Shown here: positions 1-6,430 of the stretch, one piece after another
How positions within the stretch are numbered: the stretch's first letter is position 1
Layout: each line of letters begins with the position of its first letter
DNA from: Actinomycetota bacterium
GTDB taxonomy: Bacteria > Actinomycetota > Thermoleophilia > Gaiellales > Gaiellaceae
Assembly: GCA_019234175.1 (NCBI GenBank)
Contig: JAFALP010000170.1
Location: forward strand, 1 to 7,005
Direction of reading: 5' to 3'
Length of the DNA stretch: 7,005 nt
The notes under the pieces: generated by a model
Databases searched by the model: none
Seen by the model: only the letters and a program-made list of their open reading frames with translations
What the model was told of the DNA's origin: nothing
Translations under genes and position numbers: made by a program

Positions 1-454
1 CGACGTCGCTCGCGTCCACGGCGCCGCCGTCGATCAGCATGCGCAGCGGCATGCCCCACTGGTTGCCGGACGGCGAGCTCTCGGGCGTGTTCAGGTCGCC
101 GTGCGCGTCGAGCCACACGACGCCGAGCCGGTCGTAGCGCGCGGCGAGGCCTTCGACGGCGCCGATGTGCGAGCAGCAGCAGCCGCCGAGCACGAGCGGC
201 CGCTCCGGCAGATCGGAGGCGATCGCGAGCGTCTGCGCGGCGAGCGTGTCCTCGTCGACGACCGAGGCCTCCGGGTAGTCGACCGGAAGCCCCGCCGCCT
301 CGACCATCTCCTCGCCACCGCTGCCCCAGGCACGCGGAACGCGCACGAGCCCCGCGGCGAAGGTCCTGCCGCAGGAATGGCACTCGTAGCCGTCGTCGAT
401 CGCGACGGCGGTGCTCGCGCGGCAGGTCGGGCACTTCGCCCGGAGCAGGCTCAC
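1..454 (-). CDS. Arginase/ureohydrolase-like protein with N-terminal zinc ribbon (3' end cut by window edge)
   Basis: An open frame on the minus strand starts at GTG 454-452 and stays open to base 1, giving 151 codons of an incomplete gene. Residues 8-11 (CPTC) and 25-28 (CHSC) form a CxxC-13-CxxC zinc ribbon. From about residue 86 there is a ureohydrolase-like core: a strand ending LVLGG (87-91), then CCCSH (92-96), then VVWLDAHGDLN (112-122) with D116, H118 and D120, the classic arginase/agmatinase manganese-binding motif. Downstream GN and GMPLRML also fit the family. Family members hydrolyse guanidino or related C-N bonds, and their second ligand pair (DxDxxDP) would lie beyond the window. 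Odd: GGCCC replaces the usual GGDHS, so one metal-ligand His is substituted, and the zinc ribbon is not standard for arginases. The start overlaps the HAD stop by 4 nt (GTGA), implying coupled translation. The family call is fairly sure; the substrate is unknown, and activity may be altered or lost. Confidence 0.8.
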   Translation of the reverse strand, partial: MSLLRAKCPTCRASTAVAIDDGYECHSCGRTFAAGLVRVPRAWGSGGEEMVEAAGLPVDYPEASVVDEDTLAAQTLAIASDLPERPLVLGGCCCSHIGAVEGLAARYDRLGVVWLDAHGDLNTPESSPSGNQWGMPLRMLIDGGAVDASDV

Positions 455-1104
455 GCCACGAGCGAGTCGAGCGCGTCCGCGAGCCCGGAGAGCGAGCGAA
501 GCTCGATATCCGGATGCGGCTTCGGCTCCTCGCCGAGGCGGTTGATCCAGACGCTTCGCAGCCCGAGCTCGCGCGCGGGCGCGACGTCGTGGAAGAGGCT
601 CGCCGCAACGTGCACGTGGCGCGCCGGGTCGGCGCCGGTCCGCGCGGAGAACTCCTCCCAGTGCCGCAGCGCCGGCTTGTACGAGCCGAGCTCGCCGGCG
701 ACGATGGCCAGCTCGAACGGCACGCCGATGCGCTCCATCGACGCGTCGATGAACTCGCGGTCGGTGTTCGAGAGGATCGCGAGCTTCCATCCGCGCGCTC
801 GCACTTCCTCGAGTGAAGCGGGAACCTCGGGGAACGTCTGCCAGCTGGGAAGGGAGCGCCCGAGCGCGTCCTCCTCGCCGGCTGGAACGTGCGAGATGCG
901 CGACAGCGTGGTCGCCATCACGTCGCGATAGCTCATCCCCGGCGTCTCGCGCTGCACGCGCGGCTCGACCTCGTGGTACTCGTGGAGCAGGCTCGCGGCA
1001 TGCTCGGGCCCGTACAGCCGCTCGAGCTCGCGGCCGATGCCGCCGTTCCAGTCGATCAGCGTGCCGTAGCAGTCGAACGTCGCCCACCGGTCCATACTGC
1101 GCAT
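451..1104 (-). CDS. HAD-superfamily hydrolase, 2-haloacid dehalogenase (type II)-like
   Basis: A cytosolic hydrolase of about 217 aa with all HAD motifs. Motif I is FDCYGTLID with nucleophile Asp11; motif II is LAILSNTD with Ser112; motif III is Lys143 in GSYKPA; motif IV is SLFHDVAPA with Asp173, followed by a VWINR strand. The DCYGTLID opening, helical cap (about residues 20-95) and SLFHDV motif are typical of the haloacid dehalogenase type II branch, many members of which are phosphatases of unknown substrate, so dehalogenase activity is not established. Three ATGs compete: 1107, 1104 and 1095. A GGAG (1118-1115) lies 7 nt before 1107 and 10 nt before 1104. I chose 1104 because it keeps that ribosome site and does not overlap the divergent cupin start at 1106; 1095 gives the most family-like N-terminus. 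The stop overlaps the start of the arginase-like gene by 4 nt, so the two probably form one transcript. Confidence 0.88.
   Translation of the reverse strand: MRSMDRWATFDCYGTLIDWNGGIGRELERLYGPEHAASLLHEYHEVEPRVQRETPGMSYRDVMATTLSRISHVPAGEEDALGRSLPSWQTFPEVPASLEEVRARGWKLAILSNTDREFIDASMERIGVPFELAIVAGELGSYKPALRHWEEFSARTGADPARHVHVAASLFHDVAPARELGLRSVWINRLGEEPKPHPDIELRSLSGLADALDSLVA
1093..1098 (+). promoter_or_regulatory. Candidate -10 element for a leaderless cupin transcript
   Basis: The hexamer CATACT matches TATAAT at four of six positions and ends 7 nt before the cupin ATG at 1106. Transcription would then begin at or next to the start codon. No Shine-Dalgarno sequence is visible before that ATG, which fits a leaderless mRNA, a common mode in Actinobacteria. 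No convincing -35 box is seen 16-18 bp upstream, and the hexamer lies at the very start of the divergent HAD gene, so this is only a suggestion. Confidence 0.2.
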
Positions 1105-1105
1105 C

Positions 1106-1471
1106 ATGGCTGATCTCCACCGCTGGGAGGAGCTGCCGCGCGAGCAGCTCAACCCGCTCACCGAACGCCGCATGATCACCGGCGGCGACCTGATGATCGC
1201 GCACATCTACTTCAAGAAGGGCGCCGTCGTCCCCAAGCACGAGCACCACAACGAGCAGCTCACCTACGTCCTCGACGGCTGGCTCCGCTTCCGGCTCGGC
1301 GAGAACGGCGAGGAGACCGTCGACGTCCGCTCGGGCGAGGTGCTGTGCATCCCGCGCAACCTCCCGCACGGGGCGGAGGCAATGGAGGACACGCTCGACG
1401 TCGACGTCTTCAACCCGCCGCGCCAGGACTGGCTCGACGGCACGGACGCCTACCTCAGGCAGCCGGCCTGA
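1106..1471 (+). CDS. Single-domain cupin, KdgF-like metal-binding protein
   Basis: A 121-aa protein and the only plus-strand gene in the window. It is a single small beta-barrel cupin. Cupin motif 1 runs from about residue 39 to 58 with HEHHNEQ; His45, His47 and Gln51 match the HxH...Q ligand pattern of KdgF-type cupins. Motif 2 (about 77-88, GEVLCIPRNLPH) supplies His88. The C-terminal part (DVFNPPRQDWL) is typical of the pectin-degradation KdgF-like group. KdgF itself acts on uronate sugars, but many relatives are uncharacterised, and nothing nearby points to pectin or uronate use, so the substrate is open. No Shine-Dalgarno sequence precedes the ATG; a -10-like hexamer at 1093-1098 suggests a leaderless message. 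Its 5' end abuts the divergent HAD gene and its 3' end overlaps the convergent YgjP-type gene by 17 bp. Confidence 0.88.
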   Translation: MADLHRWEELPREQLNPLTERRMITGGDLMIAHIYFKKGAVVPKHEHHNEQLTYVLDGWLRFRLGENGEETVDVRSGEVLCIPRNLPHGAEAMEDTLDVDVFNPPRQDWLDGTDAYLRQPA

Positions 1472-2006
1472 ATGCGAGGAGCTCGGGGCCGTGGGCGTCG
1501 AGCCAGGCCTTCTGGTCGCGCCAGTCGGGACGGCGGCTCTCGACCAGGCGCCAGAACCGCCTGGAGTGATTCGCCTCGCGCAGGTGGCAGACCTCGTGCA
1601 CGACGACGTAGTCGAGCACCTCGAACGGGGCGAGGACGAGCCGCCAGTTGAACGACAGCGTGCCCGACGTCGAGCACGACCCCCAGCGGGTGCGCTGGTC
1701 GCGCACCTGGATGCGCGCCACCTCGACGCCGAGCGTCTCGGCCTCCTCGTCCGCGACCATGGACACGAGCTCGCGCGCCGCCCGCCTGCCCTCGAGCTCG
1801 GAGATGGCGCGCTTCTCGAGGCCGAGCCGCGGACGCTGCGACGCGCGCTGCACCGCGAGCCAGTCGCGGTGCGCGTGCAGCACGCGGTCGATCTCGCGAT
1901 CCGACATCCACGCGGGCACGGTGAGCCGCGCCGGCTCGCCCCACGGCACGTCGATCGTCCAGCGTCGCGCGCGCCGCGACCGGCGCACCACCACCAGCTC
2001 GTCCAC
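1455..2006 (-). CDS. YgjP/DUF45 family putative zinc metallopeptidase
   Basis: A 183-aa cytosolic protein without signal peptide or membrane segment. The N-terminus (VVVRRSRRARRW...) has the strand-rich start typical of YgjP-type proteins. The signature lies at residues 106-147: RTRWGSC, then SFNWRLVLAP, then HEVCH (137-141) with the third ligand His147 in HLREANH, followed by FW. His137, His141 and His147 should bind zinc with Glu138 as catalytic base, as in minimal gluzincin/SprT-like folds. The biological substrate of the family is not known. The start is GTG 2006-2004, the first possible start after an in-frame TAG at 2045-2043. No Shine-Dalgarno sequence is visible; a TANNNT hexamer (TAGCCT, + strand 2015-2020) lies 8 nt upstream and could permit leaderless expression, but this is weak. 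It follows fabF on the same strand after a 75-bp gap holding a terminator-like hairpin, so it may be separately transcribed. Its 3' end overlaps the cupin gene. Confidence 0.9.
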   Translation of the reverse strand: MDELVVVRRSRRARRWTIDVPWGEPARLTVPAWMSDREIDRVLHAHRDWLAVQRASQRPRLGLEKRAISELEGRRAARELVSMVADEEAETLGVEVARIQVRDQRTRWGSCSTSGTLSFNWRLVLAPFEVLDYVVVHEVCHLREANHSRRFWRLVESRRPDWRDQKAWLDAHGPELLAFRPAA

Positions 2007-2035
2007 TGAGCTCGAGGCTACCGGTGCTTCCGGAT

Positions 2036-2063
2036 CACAACACTAAGGCGTCGCTCGCAACGC
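2036..2063 (-). terminator. Candidate intrinsic terminator after fabF
   Basis: Read on the minus strand, GCGTTG-CGAG-CGACGC forms a 6-bp stem (one T:G pair) with a tetraloop at 2063-2048. It is followed by CTTAGTGTTGTG, where half the bases are T. It begins 18 nt after the fabF stop and lies in the only sizeable gap of the window (2007-2081). The T tract is interrupted, so termination may be partial and some readthrough into the YgjP-type gene is possible. Confidence 0.4.
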
Positions 2064-2081
2064 AGGTCTCGACTGCACACC

Positions 2082-3350
2082 TCAAGCGCGGTACTTTCGA
2101 ATCACGACACAAGCATTGTGTCCGCCGAAACCGAACGAGTTGTTGATGGCGACGTTGACCTCTGCCTTGCGCGCCTCGTTCGGCACGTAGTCGAGGTCGC
2201 ACTCGGGATCCTCGAACTCGTAGTTGATCGTCGGCGGCAGCATGCCCTCGTGCACGGCGAGCGTCGTGAACAGCGCCTCGACCGCGCCCGCGCCTCCGAG
2301 GCAGTGGCCGGTCGCGCCCTTCGTGCCGGAGATGGCGATGCGGCGCGCGTCCTCCTCGCCCATCGCGATCTTGATCACGCGCGTCTCGCTCGAGTCGCCG
2401 ATCGGCGTCGAAGTCGCGTGCGCGTTGACGTAGTCGACCTGGTCGGGCGTGATGCCCGCGTCCGCCATCGCCATCTTCAGCGCGCGAGCGGGGTTCATCC
2501 CGGTCGGGTCGGGCTCGGTGATGTGGCTCGCGTCGGCCGAGACCCCGTAGCCCGCGATCTCGCCGTAGATCTTCGCGCCGCGCGCACGCGCGTGCTCGAG
2601 CTCCTCGAGCACGAGCACGGCGCCGGCCTCGCCCATGACGAATCCGTCGCGCCGTGCGTCGAACGGCCGCGACGCGTGCACGGGATCGTCGTTCCGCCGT
2701 GACAGCGCACGCATGGCGCCGAAGCCGGCGATGCCGACCTTGTTGATCGCAGCCTCGGTACCGCCGCAGAACATCACGTCGGCGCGGCCGAGCCGAATCG
2801 CGTCGGCGCCGTCGCCGAGCGCCATGTTGGACGCCGCGCACGCAGTGCATTGCGACGCGAGCGGACCCTTCGTGCCGAGCTCCATCGAGACCCAGCCGGC
2901 GCCCATGTTCGGGATGATCGCCGGGATCGCAAACGGGTTGACCCGATCGGGGCCGCGGTCGCGCAGCGTGTCGTAGCAGTCCTGGTACGACTTCAATCCG
3001 CCGATGCCGGTGGCGATGGCGGCGCCGACGCGGTCCGCCTCGGCGGAGACGTCGAGCCCGGAGTCCTGCTCGGCCTGACGTGCGGCGGCGACGATCAGCT
3101 GCGCGAAGCGATCCATGCGCCGCGCCTGCTTGTGGTCGATCCAGTCGGACGGCGTGAAGTCCTTCACCTCACAGGCGAACGTGACGGGGAAATCGCTCGC
3201 ATCGAACTGCGTGATCGGACCGGCGCCGGACTCGCCGCGAATGAGTGCCTCCCAGGTGGAGCGAACGTCGTTGCCGAGCGGCGTGACCGCGCCCAGGCCG
3301 GTGATGACGACCCGCCGCCGCCCGTTGAGTGAACCGTTGTCGCTCGTCAC
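2082..3350 (-). CDS. fabF: Beta-ketoacyl-ACP synthase II (KAS II, FabF)
   Basis: A 422-aa condensing enzyme that extends acyl-ACP by two carbons using malonyl-ACP in cytosolic type II fatty acid synthesis. The thiolase-fold signature is complete: VVITGLGAVTPLG near residues 14-26, nucleophile Cys171 in CTACAAS, His311 in HATSTPIGD, Lys344 and His349 in GTKGATGHC, and the C-terminal NSFGFGGHNA. The Cys-His-His set marks an elongating KAS rather than a FabH-type (Cys-His-Asn) enzyme. Length is normal for FabF. Small oddities are a second Cys168 three residues before the nucleophile and GHCLGGAG where GHLLGAAG is usual. The start is GTG 3350-3348, overlapping the fabG stop by 4 nt (GTGA). acpP, commonly placed between fabG and fabF, is missing here. 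It is the last gene of the fab run. Confidence 0.96.
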   Translation of the reverse strand: MTSDNGSLNGRRRVVITGLGAVTPLGNDVRSTWEALIRGESGAGPITQFDASDFPVTFACEVKDFTPSDWIDHKQARRMDRFAQLIVAAARQAEQDSGLDVSAEADRVGAAIATGIGGLKSYQDCYDTLRDRGPDRVNPFAIPAIIPNMGAGWVSMELGTKGPLASQCTACAASNMALGDGADAIRLGRADVMFCGGTEAAINKVGIAGFGAMRALSRRNDDPVHASRPFDARRDGFVMGEAGAVLVLEELEHARARGAKIYGEIAGYGVSADASHITEPDPTGMNPARALKMAMADAGITPDQVDYVNAHATSTPIGDSSETRVIKIAMGEEDARRIAISGTKGATGHCLGGAGAVEALFTTLAVHEGMLPPTINYEFEDPECDLDYVPNEARKAEVNVAINNSFGFGGHNACVVIRKYRA

Positions 3351-4072
3351 ATTCCCAACCCGCCGTCGACGAGGAGCACTTCGCCCGTGATGAACGAGGC
3401 CTCGTCGGAACAGAGGAAGCGTACCGCCCCTGCGATGTCGTCCGGCTCCCCGAGCCGGCCGAGCGGGGTGTTCTGGAGCATGGCCGCCGTCGCCTCCTCC
3501 GGGAGGACGTCGGTCAGCTGGGTGCGAACGTAGCCCGGTGCGACCACGTTGGCGCGGACGTTCCGGCTTCCGAGCTCGCGGGCGAGCGACTTGGTGAACC
3601 CGATGATCCCCGCCTTGGAGGCGCCGTAGTTCGTCTGCCCCCAGTTGCCGTGGACGCCGACGATCGAGGAGATGTTCACGATCGAGCCCGAGCGCTTCTT
3701 CATCATCGGGCGGCAGACGGCGCGGCAGGTGTAGAAGACCGACGACAGGTTCGTCTCGATCACGGTGCGCCAGTCGTCGTCCGACATGCGCGCGAGCAGA
3801 CCGTCGCGCGTGAGCCCGGCGTTGTTGACGAGGATGTCGAGGTCGCCCGCCTCCTCGACGAGCCGCCGCGCGTCGTCGGCATTCGAGACGTCTGCCTGCA
3901 CCGCACGCGCGCCGATCTCCGCCGCGAGCGCGTTCGCCTCCTCCGTCCCCGTGCGGTAGCCGACGACGACGGATGCGCCCGCGCGAGCGAGCTCGGCTGC
4001 GATCGCACGCCCGATGCCCCGCGACGCGCCCGTGACGAGCGCGTTCTTGCCTTCCAGTGAGGCGAAGCTCAC
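3347..4072 (-). CDS. fabG: 3-oxoacyl-ACP reductase (FabG)
   Basis: A 241-aa short-chain dehydrogenase/reductase that reduces 3-oxoacyl-ACP to (R)-3-hydroxyacyl-ACP with NADPH. The cofactor motif TGASRGIG is at residues 14-21 and NNAG at 83-86. The catalytic tetrad is Asn108, Ser136 (NISSIVG), Tyr149 and Lys153 (YGASK). The C-terminal part has PGYVRT, PLGRLGEPDDIA and LLVDGG, all usual for FabG; length matches the roughly 245-aa norm. The true start is GTG 4072-4070, giving VSFASLEGKNALVTG. The frame stays open much further upstream, but that stretch is antisense-like, Arg/Ala-rich sequence inside fabD. The start overlaps the fabD stop by 4 nt (GTGA) and no Shine-Dalgarno sequence is visible, so translation is probably by reinitiation from fabD. 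Confidence 0.96.
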   Translation of the reverse strand: MSFASLEGKNALVTGASRGIGRAIAAELARAGASVVVGYRTGTEEANALAAEIGARAVQADVSNADDARRLVEEAGDLDILVNNAGLTRDGLLARMSDDDWRTVIETNLSSVFYTCRAVCRPMMKKRSGSIVNISSIVGVHGNWGQTNYGASKAGIIGFTKSLARELGSRNVRANVVAPGYVRTQLTDVLPEEATAAMLQNTPLGRLGEPDDIAGAVRFLCSDEASFITGEVLLVDGGLGM

Positions 4073-4995
4073 GATTCGGCGGCGAGCACGTCGTGCAGCT
4101 CGTCGAGCGCGGCGAGGCTGTTCACGGAGACGGCCTTCACGCTGCGGTCGATGCGCTTGACGAGACCGGAGAGCACGTTGCCGGGTCCGACCTCGACGAA
4201 GGTCCGCACGCCCTCGCGCATGAGCTCGCTCGCCGCCTGCGTGAACCGCACCGGCGCGGTGAGCTGGTCGACGAGGAGCGGCCCCATGCGCTGCGCCGAC
4301 TCGAGGCGCGCGGTCACCGTGGACATGAACGGCGCGACCGGCTCCTGGAACTTCACCTTGTCCACCGCCGGCCGCAGCCGGTCGGCTGCGCGGGCGACGA
4401 GCGGCGAGTGGAACGCGCCCGACACCTTCAGCTTCACGGCGCGGCGCGCGCCCGCTTCCTGCGCGCGCTCGCAGCACTCGTCGACGGCGGCATGCTCGCC
4501 GGAGACGACGATCTGGCCCGGGCAGTTGTAGTTCGCCGGCCACACGCCGAGGATCTTCCGGCACAGCGTCTCCACCACTTCGTCCTCGAGCCCGAGGATC
4601 GCCGCCATCGAGCCGGGATGGCGCGCAGCCGCCTCCGCCATGGCGATGCCGCGTTCGCGCACGAGCCCGATCGCCTCCTCGTCGGTCATCGCCCCGGCGG
4701 CGGCGAGCGCTGCGAACTCGCCGACGGAATGCCCGATGACGTAGTGCGGCTCGATGCCGCGCGCGCGGATGGCGGCGAGGACGGCGAGTGACGTCGCCAC
4801 GAGCGCCGGCTGCTGCACGGCGGTGTCGAGCAGCTCCTCGGCGTCGCCGTGGAAGCAGAGCTTCTCCAGGTCGAGGCCGGATGCGCCGCTGCCGCGCGCG
4901 TACACGGCGCGCGCCTCGCTGCTCGCCTCGGCGATGTCGCGGCCCATGCCGGGCTCGACCGAGCCCTGCCCCGGGAAGCAGAACGCGATCTTCAT
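4069..4995 (-). CDS. fabD: Malonyl-CoA:ACP transacylase (FabD)
   Basis: A 308-aa enzyme that moves the malonyl group from malonyl-CoA to acyl carrier protein, supplying the extender unit for FabH and FabF. The N-terminal FCFPGQGS gives the oxyanion Gln10. The nucleophile is Ser90 in GHSVGEF, with Arg115 in VRERG for the malonyl carboxylate and catalytic His196 in GAFHSPL. The C-terminal VEVGPGNVLSGL is also characteristic. Length is standard. ATG 4995-4993 ([11 protein letters not shown]) was chosen over an ATG at 5037 because the conserved beta strand starts here and this ATG overlaps the fabH stop by 4 nt (ATGA). The gene lies in the middle of the fab chain and overlaps fabG in the same manner. 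Confidence 0.96.
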   Translation of the reverse strand: MKIAFCFPGQGSVEPGMGRDIAEASSEARAVYARGSGASGLDLEKLCFHGDAEELLDTAVQQPALVATSLAVLAAIRARGIEPHYVIGHSVGEFAALAAAGAMTDEEAIGLVRERGIAMAEAAARHPGSMAAILGLEDEVVETLCRKILGVWPANYNCPGQIVVSGEHAAVDECCERAQEAGARRAVKLKVSGAFHSPLVARAADRLRPAVDKVKFQEPVAPFMSTVTARLESAQRMGPLLVDQLTAPVRFTQAASELMREGVRTFVEVGPGNVLSGLVKRIDRSVKAVSVNSLAALDELHDVLAAES

Positions 4996-5990
4996 GCCGC
5001 CGCGTCCATCGTCCAGCGCATGAGCGCGCTCCCCCACGTGAGGCCGGCGCCCATGCCCGTCATGAGCACGATCTGGCCCTTCTGCAGCCGGCCGTCGGCC
5101 AGCGCGTCGGCGAGCCCGAGCGGGATGGAGCCCGAGGAGGTGTTGCCATACCGGTCGACATTGATCACAACCTTCTCAGACGGGAACCCCAGCTTGCGGG
5201 TTGCGTGGTCGATGATCCGGACATTGGCCTGGTGGGGGATGTACAGGTCGACGTCCTCGATGGTCATGTCGCACTTGGCCAGGATGTCCTGGGCGGACTG
5301 GACGAGGACCCTGGTGGCGAACTTGAACACCTCCCGGCCGTTCATCTTGATGTGCCGGTCGGGCTCCTCGAAGTTCCTCGAGCCGCTGCCGGGGAGCCAG
5401 AGGCTCTCGCCGCCGCCCCCGTCGGCGCCCAGCTCGAATCCGAGAAATCCCTGCTCAGGAACGGATTCCAGGACGACCGCGCCGGCGCCGTCGCCGAAGA
5501 GGACGAGCGTCGAGCGGTCGGTCCAGTCGAAGAGGCGAGAGAGGACGTCGCCGCCGACGACGAGGGCGCGGTGGGCGAGGCCGCCGGCGAGCATCCCGTA
5601 GGCCTGGGCGAGGGCGTACATGAACCCCGTGCACCCGGCGGAGAGGTCGTAGGCGGCGGCATCGGCGGCGCCGATCGCGTCGGCGATCAGCGCGGCCGTG
5701 GACGGGAACATCATGTCCGGAGTGACCGTGGCGACGATGACGAGGTCGACGTCCTTCGGGTCGACGCCCGCCATGGCCAGTGCGTCGCGGGTCGCGGGCA
5801 GCGCCAGGTCGGAGAGCGCCTCCTCGTCCGAGGCGATGCGGCGCTCGCGGATGCCGGTGCGCTCGCGGATCCACTCGTCGGAGGTGTCGACGAACTGCGA
5901 CAGCTCGTCGTTCGTCATCACCCGGTCCGGGACCTTGACCCCGAGACCGGTGATGGAGATGTCGGCGCCCGCCTGCGCGCTGCCGATCAT
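4992..5990 (-). CDS. fabH: Beta-ketoacyl-ACP synthase III (FabH)
   Basis: A 332-aa initiating condensing enzyme that joins an acyl-CoA primer to malonyl-ACP. The catalytic triad is Cys120 (SAGCTGF), His253 (IPHQAN) and Asn283 ([10 protein letters not shown]), the Cys-His-Asn set that separates FabH from FabF. Other family marks are [14 protein letters not shown] (38-51), [10 protein letters not shown] (165-174) and a C-terminal [15 protein letters not shown]. Length is normal. Whether the primer is acetyl-CoA or a branched acyl-CoA cannot be read safely from the sequence. ATG 5990-5988 was chosen because it gives a normal FabH N-terminus and overlaps the fabZ stop by 4 nt (ATGA); the upstream open frame is Arg-rich antisense-like sequence. 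A weak GGGCGA lies just before the start. Confidence 0.96.
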   Translation of the reverse strand: MIGSAQAGADISITGLGVKVPDRVMTNDELSQFVDTSDEWIRERTGIRERRIASDEEALSDLALPATRDALAMAGVDPKDVDLVIVATVTPDMMFPSTAALIADAIGAADAAAYDLSAGCTGFMYALAQAYGMLAGGLAHRALVVGGDVLSRLFDWTDRSTLVLFGDGAGAVVLESVPEQGFLGFELGADGGGGESLWLPGSGSRNFEEPDRHIKMNGREVFKFATRVLVQSAQDILAKCDMTIEDVDLYIPHQANVRIIDHATRKLGFPSEKVVINVDRYGNTSSGSIPLGLADALADGRLQKGQIVLMTGMGAGLTWGSALMRWTMDAAA

Positions 5991-6430
5991 TCGCCCACGA
6001 AGACGGTCAGCATCGCCTCGGCCGCGGTCTCGCCGTCCACGCTCGCGCGGCCTTCGCCTTTCGCGATCGGCCCGCGCACCCGGACGAACTCGCACTCGAG
6101 CGTGAGCACGTCGCCGGGCTCGACGACGCGCTTGAAGCGGCAGCCGTCGATCCCGGCGAAGAACGGGATCTTGCCGCGGTTCGCCTCGTCGGCGAGCACG
6201 GCCACGGCGCCGGCCTGCGCGATCGCCTCGATCGTGAGCACGCCCGGCATCACAGGGCGGTCGGGGAAGTGGCCGGCGAACCACCAGTCGTCCGCGCGCA
6301 CCTCACGGCGGCCGACGACCCGCTTGCCCGGCACGAGCTCGACGATCTCGTCGACGAGCAGGAACGGAGGCCGGTGCGGGATGAGCTCCATGATCGCGTC
6401 CCGGCCGAACGGCGCGGTCGGGACCGTCAT
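5987..6430 (-). CDS. fabZ: 3-hydroxyacyl-ACP dehydratase (FabZ)
   Basis: A 147-aa hot-dog-fold dehydratase that turns (R)-3-hydroxyacyl-ACP into trans-2-enoyl-[14 protein letters not shown] (17-27) is the usual N-terminal motif. Catalytic His54 lies in [15 protein letters not shown] and catalytic Glu68 in TIEAIAQAG. No FabA-type isomerase sign is evident, and length fits FabZ. The downstream [15 protein letters not shown] strand is also typical. ATG 6430-6428 is used; it overlaps the sigma-factor stop by 4 nt (ATGA), and a GGAAG about 10 nt upstream may act as ribosome site. A second in-frame ATG at residue 14 would also leave the conserved core intact, but the overlap favours the first. It is the first fab gene in the chain, directly after the sigma gene. 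Confidence 0.95.
   Translation of the reverse strand: MTVPTAPFGRDAIMELIPHRPPFLLVDEIVELVPGKRVVGRREVRADDWWFAGHFPDRPVMPGVLTIEAIAQAGAVAVLADEANRGKIPFFAGIDGCRFKRVVEPGDVLTLECEFVRVRGPIAKGEGRASVDGETAAEAMLTVFVGE

Noticed and set aside
101..931. A 276-codon plus-strand open frame at the left end
   Set aside because: It lies opposite the arginase-like and HAD genes, both of which carry complete family motifs; its own translation is low-complexity with no domain.
2015..2020. TANNNT hexamer before the YgjP-type gene as a promoter
   Set aside because: It matches TATAAT at only three positions and no properly spaced -35 box is visible, so it is mentioned with the gene but not listed as a feature.
2061..2077. 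Small inverted repeat GCAG...CTGC after fabF
   Set aside because: Only a 4-bp perfect stem with a 7-nt loop and no following T tract; the neighbouring 6-bp stem at 2048-2063 is the better terminator candidate.
3329..4060. Plus-strand open frame opposite fabG, and similar ones opposite fabF and fabD
   Set aside because: These are shadows of the fab genes; none shows a domain and all lie entirely within coding sequence on the other strand.
4073..4564. Long N-terminal extension of FabG
   Set aside because: The frame is open but codes Arg/Ala-rich sequence inside fabD; the Rossmann fold begins right after GTG 4072, which makes a 4-nt overlap like the other junctions.
5991..6284. N-terminal extension of FabH by about 98 residues
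   Set aside because: The extension is Arg-rich, lies within fabZ, and has no counterpart in FabH; ATG 5990 gives the normal N-terminus and an ATGA overlap.
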